The translations under genes and the position numbers were made by a program. This document shows positions 1-7,469 of a DNA stretch of 10,693 nt, piece after piece (position 1 is the stretch's first letter; every line of letters starts with the position of its first letter). The DNA lies in assembly GCA_041180805.1 (NCBI GenBank), contig JBEGQX010000074.1, forward strand, positions 1 through 10,693, given 5' to 3'. The stretch comes from JBEGQX01 sp041180805 (GTDB taxonomy: Bacteria > Planctomycetota > Planctomycetia > Gemmatales > Gemmataceae). The notes below the pieces were generated by a model. That model was given only the letters and a program-made list of their open reading frames with translations. It did not search any database and was not told the DNA's origin.

Positions 1-2
1 CC

Positions 3-1334
3 CTTTATTACTGGTTAGTTGCATTCATATCCTGGCTGCGAGACACCACCCCGGACACAACTTCAGTAAGACTACCCAGCGCCATATCAGCCCTTCTAAC
101 AACTTGCTTGATCTGTTGGTATTTAATAACCTGGGGAAAAACCAGAGAATCGGTCTTTTGCTTTATATTTTTTTTAACCTGCCAGCACTTCGTGTGGGCG
201 TCCCGTATTGGTAGAACGGACATGCTTCTAACTTTACTGATTACCATCATGGCAATCAGCATGGAATTCTCCAAAAACCAACAACACAACCAACATCTTT
301 GGATGACTACCAGCAGCATATCACTGTTTTTGGCAATTCTATGCAAAGGATTGATCGGTTTAGTTTTGGGGACAGGAATTACCCTGGGAGTTTTAGCTTT
401 ACAAGCCTGCAAATCCGACCCAAACAATCGCATCAAATCATTTTTAAAAAAAGTCAATGACTCGCGAATCATCTTTTACTGGTCAATAACACTGCTAATA
501 GCGTCAACAACTTTTTACATAATCGATGTGTACGCCGAGGGGGAATTTCTAAAAACTTTTCTGGGATACCATCATTTCACCCGCGCCCTTGGCAATGGCA
601 CTCTAAGATCACACCCAATTTGGTATTACTTTTTTCTATCATCCATCGATTTCCTTCCTTGGACCCCTTTGATTATTTTCCTTGCACTACTAGCATTAAA
701 ATCAAAAAGTATATCTGAAACCGCACAAATTGGTGCGATTTGGTTTCTAATGGTTTTCGCCATTCTGTCTTTGGCTTCGTACAAAAGATCGGATTATCTG
801 CTTCCAGCGTACCCTGGCATGGCAATTTTTTTCTCTTGCGGCTTAAACGATTATCTAACTCAGCTTGATATTAAAAAAAGAGCGGTATTATCTAAAATCT
901 TCATGACAATTCCACCCGTTCTATCATCTATAGGATGGCTCATCTACATGGACCATTATTTGCCATCCGTTGAACCTTTCAGGGAATTTCGTACGCCAGC
1001 GGCCCTAATAAGGGATTTTACAAAGGAAGAACTAGTCTTCTTCAATATTGAACTACACTCACTCGCTTTCCATTGCGGAAAACCAATCAAAACCGTTGTA
1101 GGAGACAAGGATTTTTCTTCCTGCATATCTGACAGGGACACCATTTTTGTAATAACCACCCCAAAGGACTTCCGAGAATTATCCTCCTCGCATGACAATT
1201 GGAAAAAAGTTATCTTATTTAAACGAGAAGAGACTGATTTTTCCCGACCATTTGTTTTTGCAAAATTCACCAAATTTGGAAGTCCGGATGTCACCGCAAA
1301 ACCAAACGCAATGCACTCTGCCTCCGCTAAATAA
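3..1334 (+). CDS. Family 39 (ArnT/PMT-like) membrane glycosyltransferase, 5' truncated by window edge
   Basis: This is the C-terminal 443 residues of a polytopic membrane glycosyltransferase of the GT-C fold; the reading frame is open to the window edge, so the true start lies upstream. It opens with LYYWL. The preceding partial codon ends in CC, consistent with the family motif PLYYW. A conserved RTDMLL segment follows (about 219-236), then the loop YHHFTRALGNGTLRSHPIWYY (about 567-629) and FLPWTPLI, all typical of ArnT/PMT-type enzymes. Several hydrophobic spans are visible up to about position 960, followed by a soluble tail of roughly 125 residues. Members transfer a sugar from a polyprenyl-phosphate donor to lipid or protein outside the cytoplasm; the acceptor here cannot be told. 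The catalytic Asp of the first extracytoplasmic loop would lie upstream of the window. The 3' end overlaps the next gene by 47 nt, which suggests one transcript. Confidence 0.85.
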   Translation, partial: LYYWLVAFISWLRDTTPDTTSVRLPSAISALLTTCLICWYLITWGKTRESVFCFIFFLTCQHFVWASRIGRTDMLLTLLITIMAISMEFSKNQQHNQHLWMTTSSISLFLAILCKGLIGLVLGTGITLGVLALQACKSDPNNRIKSFLKKVNDSRIIFYWSITLLIASTTFYIIDVYAEGEFLKTFLGYHHFTRALGNGTLRSHPIWYYFFLSSIDFLPWTPLIIFLALLALKSKSISETAQIGAIWFLMVFAILSLASYKRSDYLLPAYPGMAIFFSCGLNDYLTQLDIKKRAVLSKIFMTIPPVLSSIGWLIYMDHYLPSVEPFREFRTPAALIRDFTKEELVFFNIELHSLAFHCGKPIKTVVGDKDFSSCISDRDTIFVITTPKDFRELSSSHDNWKKVILFKREETDFSRPFVFAKFTKFGSPDVTAKPNAMHSASAK

Positions 1335-2136
1335 TCATGTGCATATTTACCTTATTTGCCCTGCAACTGATTTAAATCAATTTGAAAACGCCATTCGCCA
1401 ATGGGCTAATGTTGCTAAAACCCTTCTTATAAAAATCACAGTACACCCTATGCTCCCAAAACAACCAGACACAAAATGCCTATTAAATTTGACCCAATTT
1501 GAAGATGGTGATTTCAAAGTAGAACCACCAAAAACACCAAATAAACCGGAAGACTTCATCCCGGCCACACGTGAACCAGAAAAAACCGCAGTAATACTCA
1601 GCCCGGCAGCACCAATTTTTGCAAAAGCAGGGACTGTTCAAAAACTTCTCAATAATCTCAACCTGTGCCACGTAGCTGGCCTTAAAAGAAAGTATTTAAA
1701 TTACCCTCTTTGGCAACAAACTTTTCATTTCTTAAAAGCTTTTGTATTACGAGTACTATTTTGTATACCCACCAGCCAATTGTCAGGGCCAAAAAGTTTC
1801 CGGGAAATCTTCAAAAACTGGCTTTGCAGATTTATTTTTGGAATTTGTTACGAAGACCCGTCATTTCCATTTTTATCATTAAGAGCATCCGTTCTGGAAA
1901 GGTGCTGGCCGAGTTCAAACTCTTCGTTTCTGGTCACAGAAATTATGGCAAAAGCAAATTTTCTGGGGTATTTTTTTGCGGAAGAGGAAATTTGGCCAAT
2001 AGACCACAACAATACATCTTTCAAAACGTTCAAAGGTGAAGACTTATCAGCTTGGCTGGGAGATTTCTGGGAAACATGCCGTTACCCTTGTTTTACTTCT
2101 AAAAAGCATCAACCGGAGTTATCTGGCGAAGTTTAG
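1288..2136 (+). CDS. Divergent GT2/DPM1-like protein, possibly without its own catalytic DXD
   Basis: A predicted 282-residue protein with a tentative family call. The C-terminal half follows the layout of dolichyl-phosphate-mannose-synthase-like GT2 enzymes: a 'VAGLKRK' strand (about 129-135) like the usual 'G.R', basic and hydrophobic helices (about 140-187), an 'EDPSFPFLSLRASVL' segment (189-203) in place of the usual 'D..cgfr.~R', then 'LVTEIMAKANFLGYFFAEEEI' split as LVTEIMAKAN (215-224) and FLGYFFAEEEI (225-235). The N-terminal half has a strand-like IYLICPATD (20-28) but no recognisable nucleotide-sugar DXD, and 'ILSPAAP' sits where DXD is expected. ATG at 1288 was chosen because GGAAG lies 5 nt upstream. 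A GTG at 1339, just after the upstream stop, would give 265 residues starting at V18 and is a real alternative. It lies downstream of and overlaps the membrane glycosyltransferase, so a shared glycosylation role is inferred. It may be inactive, or a scaffold. Confidence 0.6.
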   Translation: MSPQNQTQCTLPPLNNHVHIYLICPATDLNQFENAIRQWANVAKTLLIKITVHPMLPKQPDTKCLLNLTQFEDGDFKVEPPKTPNKPEDFIPATREPEKTAVILSPAAPIFAKAGTVQKLLNNLNLCHVAGLKRKYLNYPLWQQTFHFLKAFVLRVLFCIPTSQLSGPKSFREIFKNWLCRFIFGICYEDPSFPFLSLRASVLERCWPSSNSSFLVTEIMAKANFLGYFFAEEEIWPIDHNNTSFKTFKGEDLSAWLGDFWETCRYPCFTSKKHQPELSGEV

Positions 2137-2189
2137 GTACTTTAAGACATTAAACTTCATGATATTTATGTTTTTTTCACACCAAAACC

Positions 2190-2217
2190 TTGACGGTTCT
2201 TTCAGTTCGCTTAGGAT
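2190..2217 (+). promoter_or_regulatory. Sigma70-like promoter of the tRNA-Leu gene
   Basis: TTGACG (2190-2195), five of six matches to the -35 consensus, is followed after 16 nt by TAGGAT (2212-2217), four of six matches to the -10 consensus. Initiation about 7 nt downstream would be near 2224, leaving a leader of only about 3 nt before the tRNA. The position fits well, but the weak -10 box keeps this tentative. Confidence 0.45.
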
Positions 2218-2226
2218 TGTAATCAT

Positions 2227-2310
2227 GCCGAAGTGGCGGAACTGGCAGACGCGCTAGCTTCAGGAGCTAGTTCCCGTTAGGGAGTGGAGGTTCGAGTCCT
2301 CTCTTCGGCA
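2227..2310 (+). tRNA. trnL: tRNA-Leu (anticodon CAG)
   Basis: An 84-nt type II tRNA that decodes CTG. Acceptor strands GCCGAAG (2227-2233) and CTTCGGC (2303-2309) pair perfectly, with discriminator A at 2310. The anticodon arm is CTAGC / TTCAGGA / GCTAG (2254-2270), giving anticodon CAG at 2261-2263. A long variable arm, TTCCCGTTAGGGAG, sits between the anticodon arm and the T arm, as expected for leucine. The T arm is GGAGG-TTCGAGT-CCTCT. The 3' CCA is not encoded: CTTAA follows the discriminator, so CCA must be added by nucleotidyltransferase. The gene lies between the glycosyltransferase pair and the convergent ptsP. Confidence 0.97.
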
Positions 2311-2346
2311 CTTAAAATAAACTTGGAAACCAACCCAAGCATTAAA

Positions 2347-4647
2347 TTATCTACTTTTTAAAATTCTCTCAAGATTACCTCGCACATCATCACCCTTTTT
2401 CATTGCAATAAAACTGTTGGAGAATTTCAAAAGCTCCTCACGATTCACTTTGTTTAAAATATTGCATATTGGCCTATATTTCTGAACAGAAACACTGATG
2501 GTATCAATGCCCATGGATGCAAGAAAAAGAGCACCCAGCGGCTCTGAAGCAAATTCGCCGCAAACTGTCATAGTTTTTCCAGCTTCATGTGCGTAATGGA
2601 TCGCCGACTGCACCAACCTTAAAAACCCAGGATGCAGGTGGTCATTCAACACATTCTGGTTTTCCTCATTTCGATCAATACCTACCACGGAAGCGAACAA
2701 GTCATTGGTTCCAAGTGCCAGAAAATCAACACTCTCAGACCAGAATGGGATCATGGGTATCGCTGCAGCGGTTTCAATCATAAGCCCCAAAGGTATATTC
2801 TGGTTAAAATCTATTTTTTCTTGAACCAAGGACTCCCTGGCCTCTTGATACATTTTTAGCACTAAATCCATAACCTCGGTGGATGCGACTAGCGGAATCA
2901 ATATCTTCGGGCTTCCATCCACCCCAGCTCGCATAATTGCCCTGAGTTGCTCCATGAATAACTTTTGCAAAGGAGCCGACTCCAAGACCCTTCTCCAATC
3001 GTAAGCACGTGAAGCAACCCCTCCAACATCCGAAAATGAAGCAACCTTATCAGGACGCAAATCAAATGTTCGAATGGTCGTGTTTTTGCCGTTCATACTT
3101 TTCAAAAGCTTGCTATAGACCTCAACCTGTTCTTCTTCTGTTGGAACAGTTCTCCTAGCCAGAAGCATAAACTCACTTCTAAACAAGCCAACACCCGCAA
3201 CACCCAGATTGATGGCAGAGGGTACCTCCCAAAGAAGGTTGATATTAACCAATACCCTAGGCGGGATATCACAGGAAACAGGGGCTGCGGATTCAACCAC
3301 ATCCTCTGCGACAATTTTGGTTAATTCAGCAATCGTTTCATCTGTGGGGTTAATCAAAACATTGGAATTTGGCCCGGCAACCAAAACGGTCTGCCCCGGA
3401 GTCAACAAAGCATCAAAACCGGTTGGAATTTGCACCATGGGAATTGAAAGCGCGCGTGCTAGAATCGCAGCGTGACATTCTGGACCGCCTTTTTCAACAA
3501 TTACCCCTGCAAGCTTTTCCGGGCTAACCGCAAAAAGCTCCATCACGGACGCTTCCTTGCAAACCAAAACCACCCTGTCGCCGTGTCTGCCGGTGTTTTT
3601 TACCGGCTTGAGGTTCCACATTATTCTTAAAAAAACATCTTTAAGATCAAAGCTTCGTTCTTGAAAAAATGGTGTTTTGATTTTCTGAAAAGCCTCAAGA
3701 TATTTATCCAAAGTCGCAACAACCGCATTTTCTGCGCTGAGGCCCTCCTTCAGCTTGAGAAATAGATCTTTTTCTATGGTTCTATCCCTTAGGATCATAA
3801 GTTGTGCATCCAAAATAGCACCATGATCCTGTCCAAGAAGCTGGGCAATCCTTTTGCTCATGCCAGCCATTTCACGTCTGGCCTGGTCCATAGCCATCAA
3901 AAGTCGAGACTTTTCTTCTTCCTCGCCTATAGGAGCAGCACTTTTGTTATTTCTCCATTGATCCAAGTCATCAAGGGCAAACGTTCTACCCAAACCAATT
4001 CCAGGGCTTAAAACTACAGCGCCAAGGGTTTTATTTTCGAAAATAGTGTCATTTAACGAGGGGGCAGATTTACCCTGAGTTTCCTTTGCCAATTCAAGCA
4101 ATATTTTGGCATCCAACGCAATCGTTGAAATTTGACCAGCTACTGCCACCAAAGTTCTTATTTCATTTACCGAAAACGACCTGTTTTCTTTGGTCTGCAG
4201 AACTAAAACACCGATTAAAGCACCAGCTTTGACCAGAGGAACACCCAAAAAAGAATGAAAAGGGTCTTCTCCAGCCTCTGGGAAATATTTAAACCTGGGA
4301 TGAGAGAACGCATCTTCAACCATCACAGGTTTAAAGGATTGTGCCACCAAGCCTACTAATCCTTCTGTAATGGAAAGCCTTACCAACCCTACACTTTCGG
4401 CCTTTAAACCAACAGTAGCCCCAAGGATTAACTCGGAGTTGCCTGGTTCATAAAAATAAACCGAGCAAACATCCGTGTGAAAACGACGAGCAATTAGGTC
4501 AACAATATTATCAAGAGTTTCCCTTGGTTCCCTGGAATCAGAAACAAGAGTACTTGCTTCTTCCAAGGTTAAAAGCAGTGCGTCGTGAATTTCGCTGCTA
4601 GGTATCTTTGAAGGCAAACTTAGATCTTTCGCCTTTTTGACAATCAT
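2347..4647 (-). CDS. ptsP: PtsP: GAF domain plus phosphoenolpyruvate-protein phosphotransferase (EI-Ntr type)
   Basis: A 766-residue cytoplasmic enzyme that takes phosphate from PEP onto a histidine and passes it to an HPr-like carrier. An N-terminal GAF sensor domain (about 25-185, with SFLGVPL at 132-138) is followed by an enzyme I module. The swivelling domain begins at LSPGIGLG (213-220). The phospho-histidine is H392 in GGPECHAAILARAL (387-400). The PEP-binding barrel shows GLFRSEF (487-493), GTNDL (646-650) and the acid/base Cys C696 in VCGEF (695-699). The overall order and length match PtsP (E. coli about 748 aa). It is odd that the usual GGDK segment reads RPDK (531-534) and that the following 'NP.LGWR' segment reads SRAYDWRR. 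ATG at 4647 was chosen because a GGGGGAG ribosome site lies 6 nt upstream; a TTG one codon earlier is less likely. No HPr or EIIA gene is nearby. It is probably co-transcribed with the FmdB and rhomboid genes, perhaps with its own promoter. Confidence 0.92.
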   Translation of the reverse strand: MIVKKAKDLSLPSKIPSSEIHDALLLTLEEASTLVSDSREPRETLDNIVDLIARRFHTDVCSVYFYEPGNSELILGATVGLKAESVGLVRLSITEGLVGLVAQSFKPVMVEDAFSHPRFKYFPEAGEDPFHSFLGVPLVKAGALIGVLVLQTKENRSFSVNEIRTLVAVAGQISTIALDAKILLELAKETQGKSAPSLNDTIFENKTLGAVVLSPGIGLGRTFALDDLDQWRNNKSAAPIGEEEEKSRLLMAMDQARREMAGMSKRIAQLLGQDHGAILDAQLMILRDRTIEKDLFLKLKEGLSAENAVVATLDKYLEAFQKIKTPFFQERSFDLKDVFLRIMWNLKPVKNTGRHGDRVVLVCKEASVMELFAVSPEKLAGVIVEKGGPECHAAILARALSIPMVQIPTGFDALLTPGQTVLVAGPNSNVLINPTDETIAELTKIVAEDVVESAAPVSCDIPPRVLVNINLLWEVPSAINLGVAGVGLFRSEFMLLARRTVPTEEEQVEVYSKLLKSMNGKNTTIRTFDLRPDKVASFSDVGGVASRAYDWRRVLESAPLQKLFMEQLRAIMRAGVDGSPKILIPLVASTEVMDLVLKMYQEARESLVQEKIDFNQNIPLGLMIETAAAIPMIPFWSESVDFLALGTNDLFASVVGIDRNEENQNVLNDHLHPGFLRLVQSAIHYAHEAGKTMTVCGEFASEPLGALFLASMGIDTISVSVQKYRPICNILNKVNREELLKFSNSFIAMKKGDDVRGNLERILKSR

Positions 4648-4665
4648 CAAAATCTCCCCCTGTGA

Positions 4666-4679
4666 AGTCTAAATAGACT
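4666..4679. repeat. Perfect 14-bp inverted repeat upstream of ptsP
   Basis: AGTCTA-AA-TAGACT forms a perfect inverted repeat with 6-bp arms and a 2-bp centre. It lies 18 nt upstream of the ptsP ATG, just before its ribosome site. In RNA it could fold as a 5-bp stem with a 4-nt loop; as DNA it has the form of a dimeric regulator's operator. Its function is unknown. Confidence 0.5.
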
Positions 4680-4696
4680 CATCGGGAGAGGAACAG

Positions 4697-4710
4697 AATT
4701 ATTAATAATT
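4697..4710. repeat. AT-only 14-bp palindrome in the FmdB-ptsP gap
   Basis: AATTATTAATAATT is a perfect palindrome located 9 nt downstream of the FmdB stop codon on the minus strand. It touches a TATAAT on the minus strand (4708-4713). Because it is made only of A and T, a chance origin is quite possible in this AT-rich sequence. Confidence 0.35.
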
Positions 4711-4713
4711 ATA
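4708..4713 (-). promoter_or_regulatory. Possible -10 box of an internal ptsP promoter
   Basis: The minus strand reads a perfect TATAAT here, which would place initiation near 4701 and give ptsP a leader of about 54 nt containing the 4666-4679 inverted repeat. No good -35 hexamer lies 16-18 nt upstream; the nearest, TTGCAA at 4736-4741, is 22 nt away. It is weak evidence for independent ptsP transcription. Confidence 0.25.
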
Positions 4714-4719
4714 TTATCG

Positions 4720-4932
4720 TTAGCTTTGAGGAATTTTGCAACACTTTGGGTTGCAAGGAGGCCCAGAAATATCACAAGGACTCCCATTTTCCACTTTTAT
4801 ACTCCCAGGCAACGACCATTTCTTTTCCAGTTTTATACCCTCACATGAAGGGCACTTGGCGATTTCACCAGGGAAAACAAGAATCTCAAATTCATTTTGG
4901 CAGGATTTGCATGCAAATTCATACAAAGGCAT
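4720..4932 (-). CDS. FmdB-family small zinc-ribbon protein
   Basis: A 70-residue protein that begins MPLYEFACKSCQ and carries two CxxC knuckles, C8-x2-C11 and C27-x2-C30, the zinc-ribbon layout of the FmdB/CxxC_CXXC_SSSS family. The usual 'F.C..C...FE......CP.C' spacing is intact. The tail is rich in Gly, Pro and Cys (C53, C60, C64, C65), also common in the family. The exact role is unknown; members are annotated as putative regulatory proteins on thin evidence. The ATG has an AGGGGAG ribosome site 5 nt upstream. The start lies 10 nt after the rhomboid stop codon, so the two are almost certainly co-transcribed. Binding of a metal is inferred from the cysteines. Confidence 0.85.
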   Translation of the reverse strand: MPLYEFACKSCQNEFEILVFPGEIAKCPSCEGIKLEKKWSLPGSIKVENGSPCDISGPPCNPKCCKIPQS

Positions 4933-4942
4933 CTTAGCTCCC

Positions 4943-5842
4943 CTAGGTTCTTTTTTTTCTCATGGCCTGGCTTGTTCGGATCAGAAACTCATTTTCCTGA
5001 GCAGTCAGGCTTTCTTTTCCAAACACCGAAATCTTTTTTAATATTTCATCCAGCTTTTCATTTTCATTAAATTCAAAATTAACAGATTCCAAAACCTGGT
5101 TGCGGGTGTCTGCTGAAGGCTTGTAAATTTTTAACCTCGGACCAGTCCATTGCTTCCAAAGTTTCAAAGGGTTAAACGATGTTAAAGTCCATGAAAATTT
5201 ATAATAAGCCAAGCCAAATGCTGCTCCCGCAAGATGTACTTCACCGGCGATATTTTTTTGGGAACCTGAAAATAAATTCAATGCATCAACAGCGATAAGA
5301 ATGATTGTCAGCAACCAAACTTGCATTGGAATCACAAACATAAATAAAACTGTGCGTTTGGGAAACCAGCACGCATACAACACCATGACTGCGGTTACAC
5401 CACCAGAGGCCCCCAGACAAACTGCGCCCCTTCCATGCAATCCTGCGAAAGAACATCCGACAAAAATTAACCCACCAAAAACAACACTTACCAGATAAAA
5501 GGATAAAAACTCCATCGGTTGAAGACATTCTTCGATTTCCCTCCCAAACCACCACAACATTAACATGTTAAAAACAATGTGAAATGGGTCCGATACGCTA
5601 TGAATAAAGCCATAAGAAATTAATCGCCAAACTTCTCCCTGGAGAATCAGTTGGGGCTCAAGAATTAGATAATCCGTCAAATTTCTTTCTGTTTTACCTA
5701 CTCCATTACGAAATAATATTTGAAGAACGAATAAAGCAATACATATTCCAATGATCAATTTGCAGGCACTAAAACCCCTGCTGAATCCACGGAAGGAAAA
5801 ACCTTCCTCTTCCTGATAATAATTTCTGTCGTATATGCTCAT
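4943..5842 (-). CDS. Rhomboid family intramembrane serine protease with DUF6576-like tail
   Basis: A 299-residue membrane protein that would cleave substrates within the membrane. After a hydrophilic N-terminus (1-27) come about six transmembrane spans up to roughly 220. The rhomboid signatures are present: WRLISYGFIHS (72-82) leading to H88xxxN92, the catalytic serine S146 in GASG (145-148), and the partner H203 in EVHLAGAAFG (201-210). The histidine pair is spaced by seven, with a short 'SVSDPF' insert. The soluble tail (about 240-299), with 'LDEILKKIS..GKESLT..E', resembles DUF6576, which often ends rhomboids of this type. ATG at 5842 was chosen; a TTG three codons upstream is possible, and neither start has a clear Shine-Dalgarno. 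It is the first gene of the minus-strand group and is divergent from aroDE. The substrate is unknown. Confidence 0.92.
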   Translation of the reverse strand: MSIYDRNYYQEEEGFSFRGFSRGFSACKLIIGICIALFVLQILFRNGVGKTERNLTDYLILEPQLILQGEVWRLISYGFIHSVSDPFHIVFNMLMLWWFGREIEECLQPMEFLSFYLVSVVFGGLIFVGCSFAGLHGRGAVCLGASGGVTAVMVLYACWFPKRTVLFMFVIPMQVWLLTIILIAVDALNLFSGSQKNIAGEVHLAGAAFGLAYYKFSWTLTSFNPLKLWKQWTGPRLKIYKPSADTRNQVLESVNFEFNENEKLDEILKKISVFGKESLTAQENEFLIRTSQAMRKKRT

Positions 5843-5967
5843 AAAATTCAATCAAGGCGTAGTTCACTTTGGATGCATGATATCTTATCATTCTTAGGAA
5901 GGTAGAAGGATTTATAAATCGCGAATATGAGCTTTAAATCATAAATTTTTCAGGAACATGAATAAAA
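5843..5967. promoter_or_regulatory. Divergent intergenic region between rhomboid and aroDE
   Basis: These 125 nt separate two divergent gene groups and so should hold promoters for both. On the plus strand TATAAA (5913-5918) is a possible -10 box, but no convincing -35 sits 17 nt upstream. No riboswitch-like fold or strong operator symmetry is evident. The promoter call rests mainly on gene orientation. Confidence 0.35.
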
Positions 5968-7467
5968 ATGACGCCCGCAATGAAAGTTACTGATATCAAA
6001 AATGGAATTTGTGCGGTGATATCAGAAAATTATCAGAGTTCATTGGTTGATCAGATTAAATCTGCGAGTGAAGCTGGGGCGGATCTTGTTGAATTGAGAA
6101 TCGATTTTCTAAAGTCTAACTACAACTTGAAAACCATCCTTGAATCCTGCGATTTGCCATGTCTTGTAACCATACGAAGAAAAAAAGATGGAGGCGAATG
6201 GAGTGGCGCGGAAGATCAACGAATTGGTTTACTTCAACAAGCCTGTGATCTTGGTGCTGCCGCGGTTGACATTGAGGAAGATGTTTTTAATAAAGTCAGT
6301 AAATCAACGAAAACAATACGAATTCTTTCATATCACAATTTCAATGAAACACCGGACAACTTGGAAGATTTATTCCGAAGGTTCCGGAATTTAAATCCCG
6401 ATATGATCAAAATTGCTTGTAAATCAAATACCTTTCAAGATTGGCTTAACCTCTTTAAACTCTACAAATTAAACGGCCCTAAAAAAATTCTTTTTGGTAT
6501 GGGAACCAAAGGCTTTCCAAGCAGGATTTTATCTTTACAAGAAGGCGCTCCATGGATGTACGCGACACATTCATTGAATCAGCCAAATGCGCCGGGAATT
6601 CCGACACTCAATAAAATAAAAAATCTTTATTCCCTTAAAACTCTTTCTGAAAAGACAAAAATATATGGTGTGGTTGGAGATCCGATATCTCAAAGCATTA
6701 GCCCTGACATTCATAACATAGCCTTTCGCCATGCCGGGTTTGATGGTATTTATCTACCTTTTCATGTCAGCAAGTCCGAATACAAAGATTTTCTCGATCA
6801 ACTACCGAATATCCGGTTGGAAGGTTTAAGCGTCACTATTCCCCACAAAGAAGAAACGGCAGCACGTTCCTCCACAAAATCCACCATGGTTGAAAGAATT
6901 GGCGCGGCCAACACCCTAATTCACTCGCAAAACGGCTACCATGCAGAAAACACAGATGCTCTCGCGATAGTTTCCGCATTAAAGCACCAACTGGGAAATG
7001 ACTTGTCAAATGTTGCTGTATTAATCCTGGGGGCAGGAGGCGCGGGTAGAGCAGGTGCCTATGCCCTTAAAAAAGAGGGCTGTGATGTAGTTATCACAAA
7101 TCGATCTCATGAAAGGTCGGAGGCTCTTGCAAAGGAAATGTCGTTGAAAACAATTCCTTGGGAAGATCGCCATCAGTTCTCAAAAGGTATTTTACTTCAA
7201 TGTACTTCTCTTGGAATGCACCCAAACCCATATGAATCTCCCTGGAATGAAAAGTGTTTTACGCCAGAACATATTGCGTTTGACACCGTTTATAATCCGC
7301 TCGAAACCAAATTTTTATTAGATGCCAAAAAAGCCAGTGCAAAAACAATTCCTGGTATCGAAATGTTTGTCCATCAGGCTGCTGCCCAGTTTTACTTTTT
7401 TACTGGTTTGAACGCCCCTTTGGATATAATCCGGGAAACAGCTTTATCGGCATTAAAGGATAAATAA
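5968..7467 (+). CDS. aroDE: Bifunctional 3-dehydroquinate dehydratase (type I) / shikimate dehydrogenase
   Basis: A 499-residue fusion catalysing steps 3 and 4 of the shikimate pathway in the cytoplasm. The N-terminal type I dehydroquinase (about 10-215) shows VELRID (E42, R44), the catalytic H123 in SYHNF, Schiff-base lysine K148 in MIKIA, and R186 in PSR. Its substrate loop reads NAPGIPT (207-213) where the family usually has SAPGQ. The shikimate dehydrogenase half (about 230-499) has SQSISPDIHN (241-250), catalytic K294 in TIPHKE, D330 in ENTDA, the NADP-binding GAGGAGRA (355-362), NRS (378-380) and the C-terminal Q470 in VHQAAAQF. The same domain order occurs in plants, chlamydiae and many planctomycetes. 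ATG at 5968 is preceded by AGGAA at an 11-nt spacing. aroK follows after 2 nt, so the two are co-translated. Confidence 0.95.
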   Translation: MTPAMKVTDIKNGICAVISENYQSSLVDQIKSASEAGADLVELRIDFLKSNYNLKTILESCDLPCLVTIRRKKDGGEWSGAEDQRIGLLQQACDLGAAAVDIEEDVFNKVSKSTKTIRILSYHNFNETPDNLEDLFRRFRNLNPDMIKIACKSNTFQDWLNLFKLYKLNGPKKILFGMGTKGFPSRILSLQEGAPWMYATHSLNQPNAPGIPTLNKIKNLYSLKTLSEKTKIYGVVGDPISQSISPDIHNIAFRHAGFDGIYLPFHVSKSEYKDFLDQLPNIRLEGLSVTIPHKEETAARSSTKSTMVERIGAANTLIHSQNGYHAENTDALAIVSALKHQLGNDLSNVAVLILGAGGAGRAGAYALKKEGCDVVITNRSHERSEALAKEMSLKTIPWEDRHQFSKGILLQCTSLGMHPNPYESPWNEKCFTPEHIAFDTVYNPLETKFLLDAKKASAKTIPGIEMFVHQAAAQFYFFTGLNAPLDIIRETALSALKDK

Positions 7468-7469
7468 TT

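Noticed and set aside
8..472. Long open frame on the minus strand opposite the first gene
   Set aside because: It mirrors the glycosyltransferase frame, its translation has no recognisable motif, and the plus-strand frame carries clear family signatures.
2036..2257. 73-codon plus-strand frame running from the GT2-like gene into the tRNA
   Set aside because: It ends inside the tRNA-Leu gene and overlaps the real coding frame, so it is not a credible protein.
2322..2339. Possible terminator hairpin CTTGG / CCAAG after the tRNA
   Set aside because: The stem is only 5 bp with an 8-nt loop and no following T-run on either strand, so it is too weak to call.
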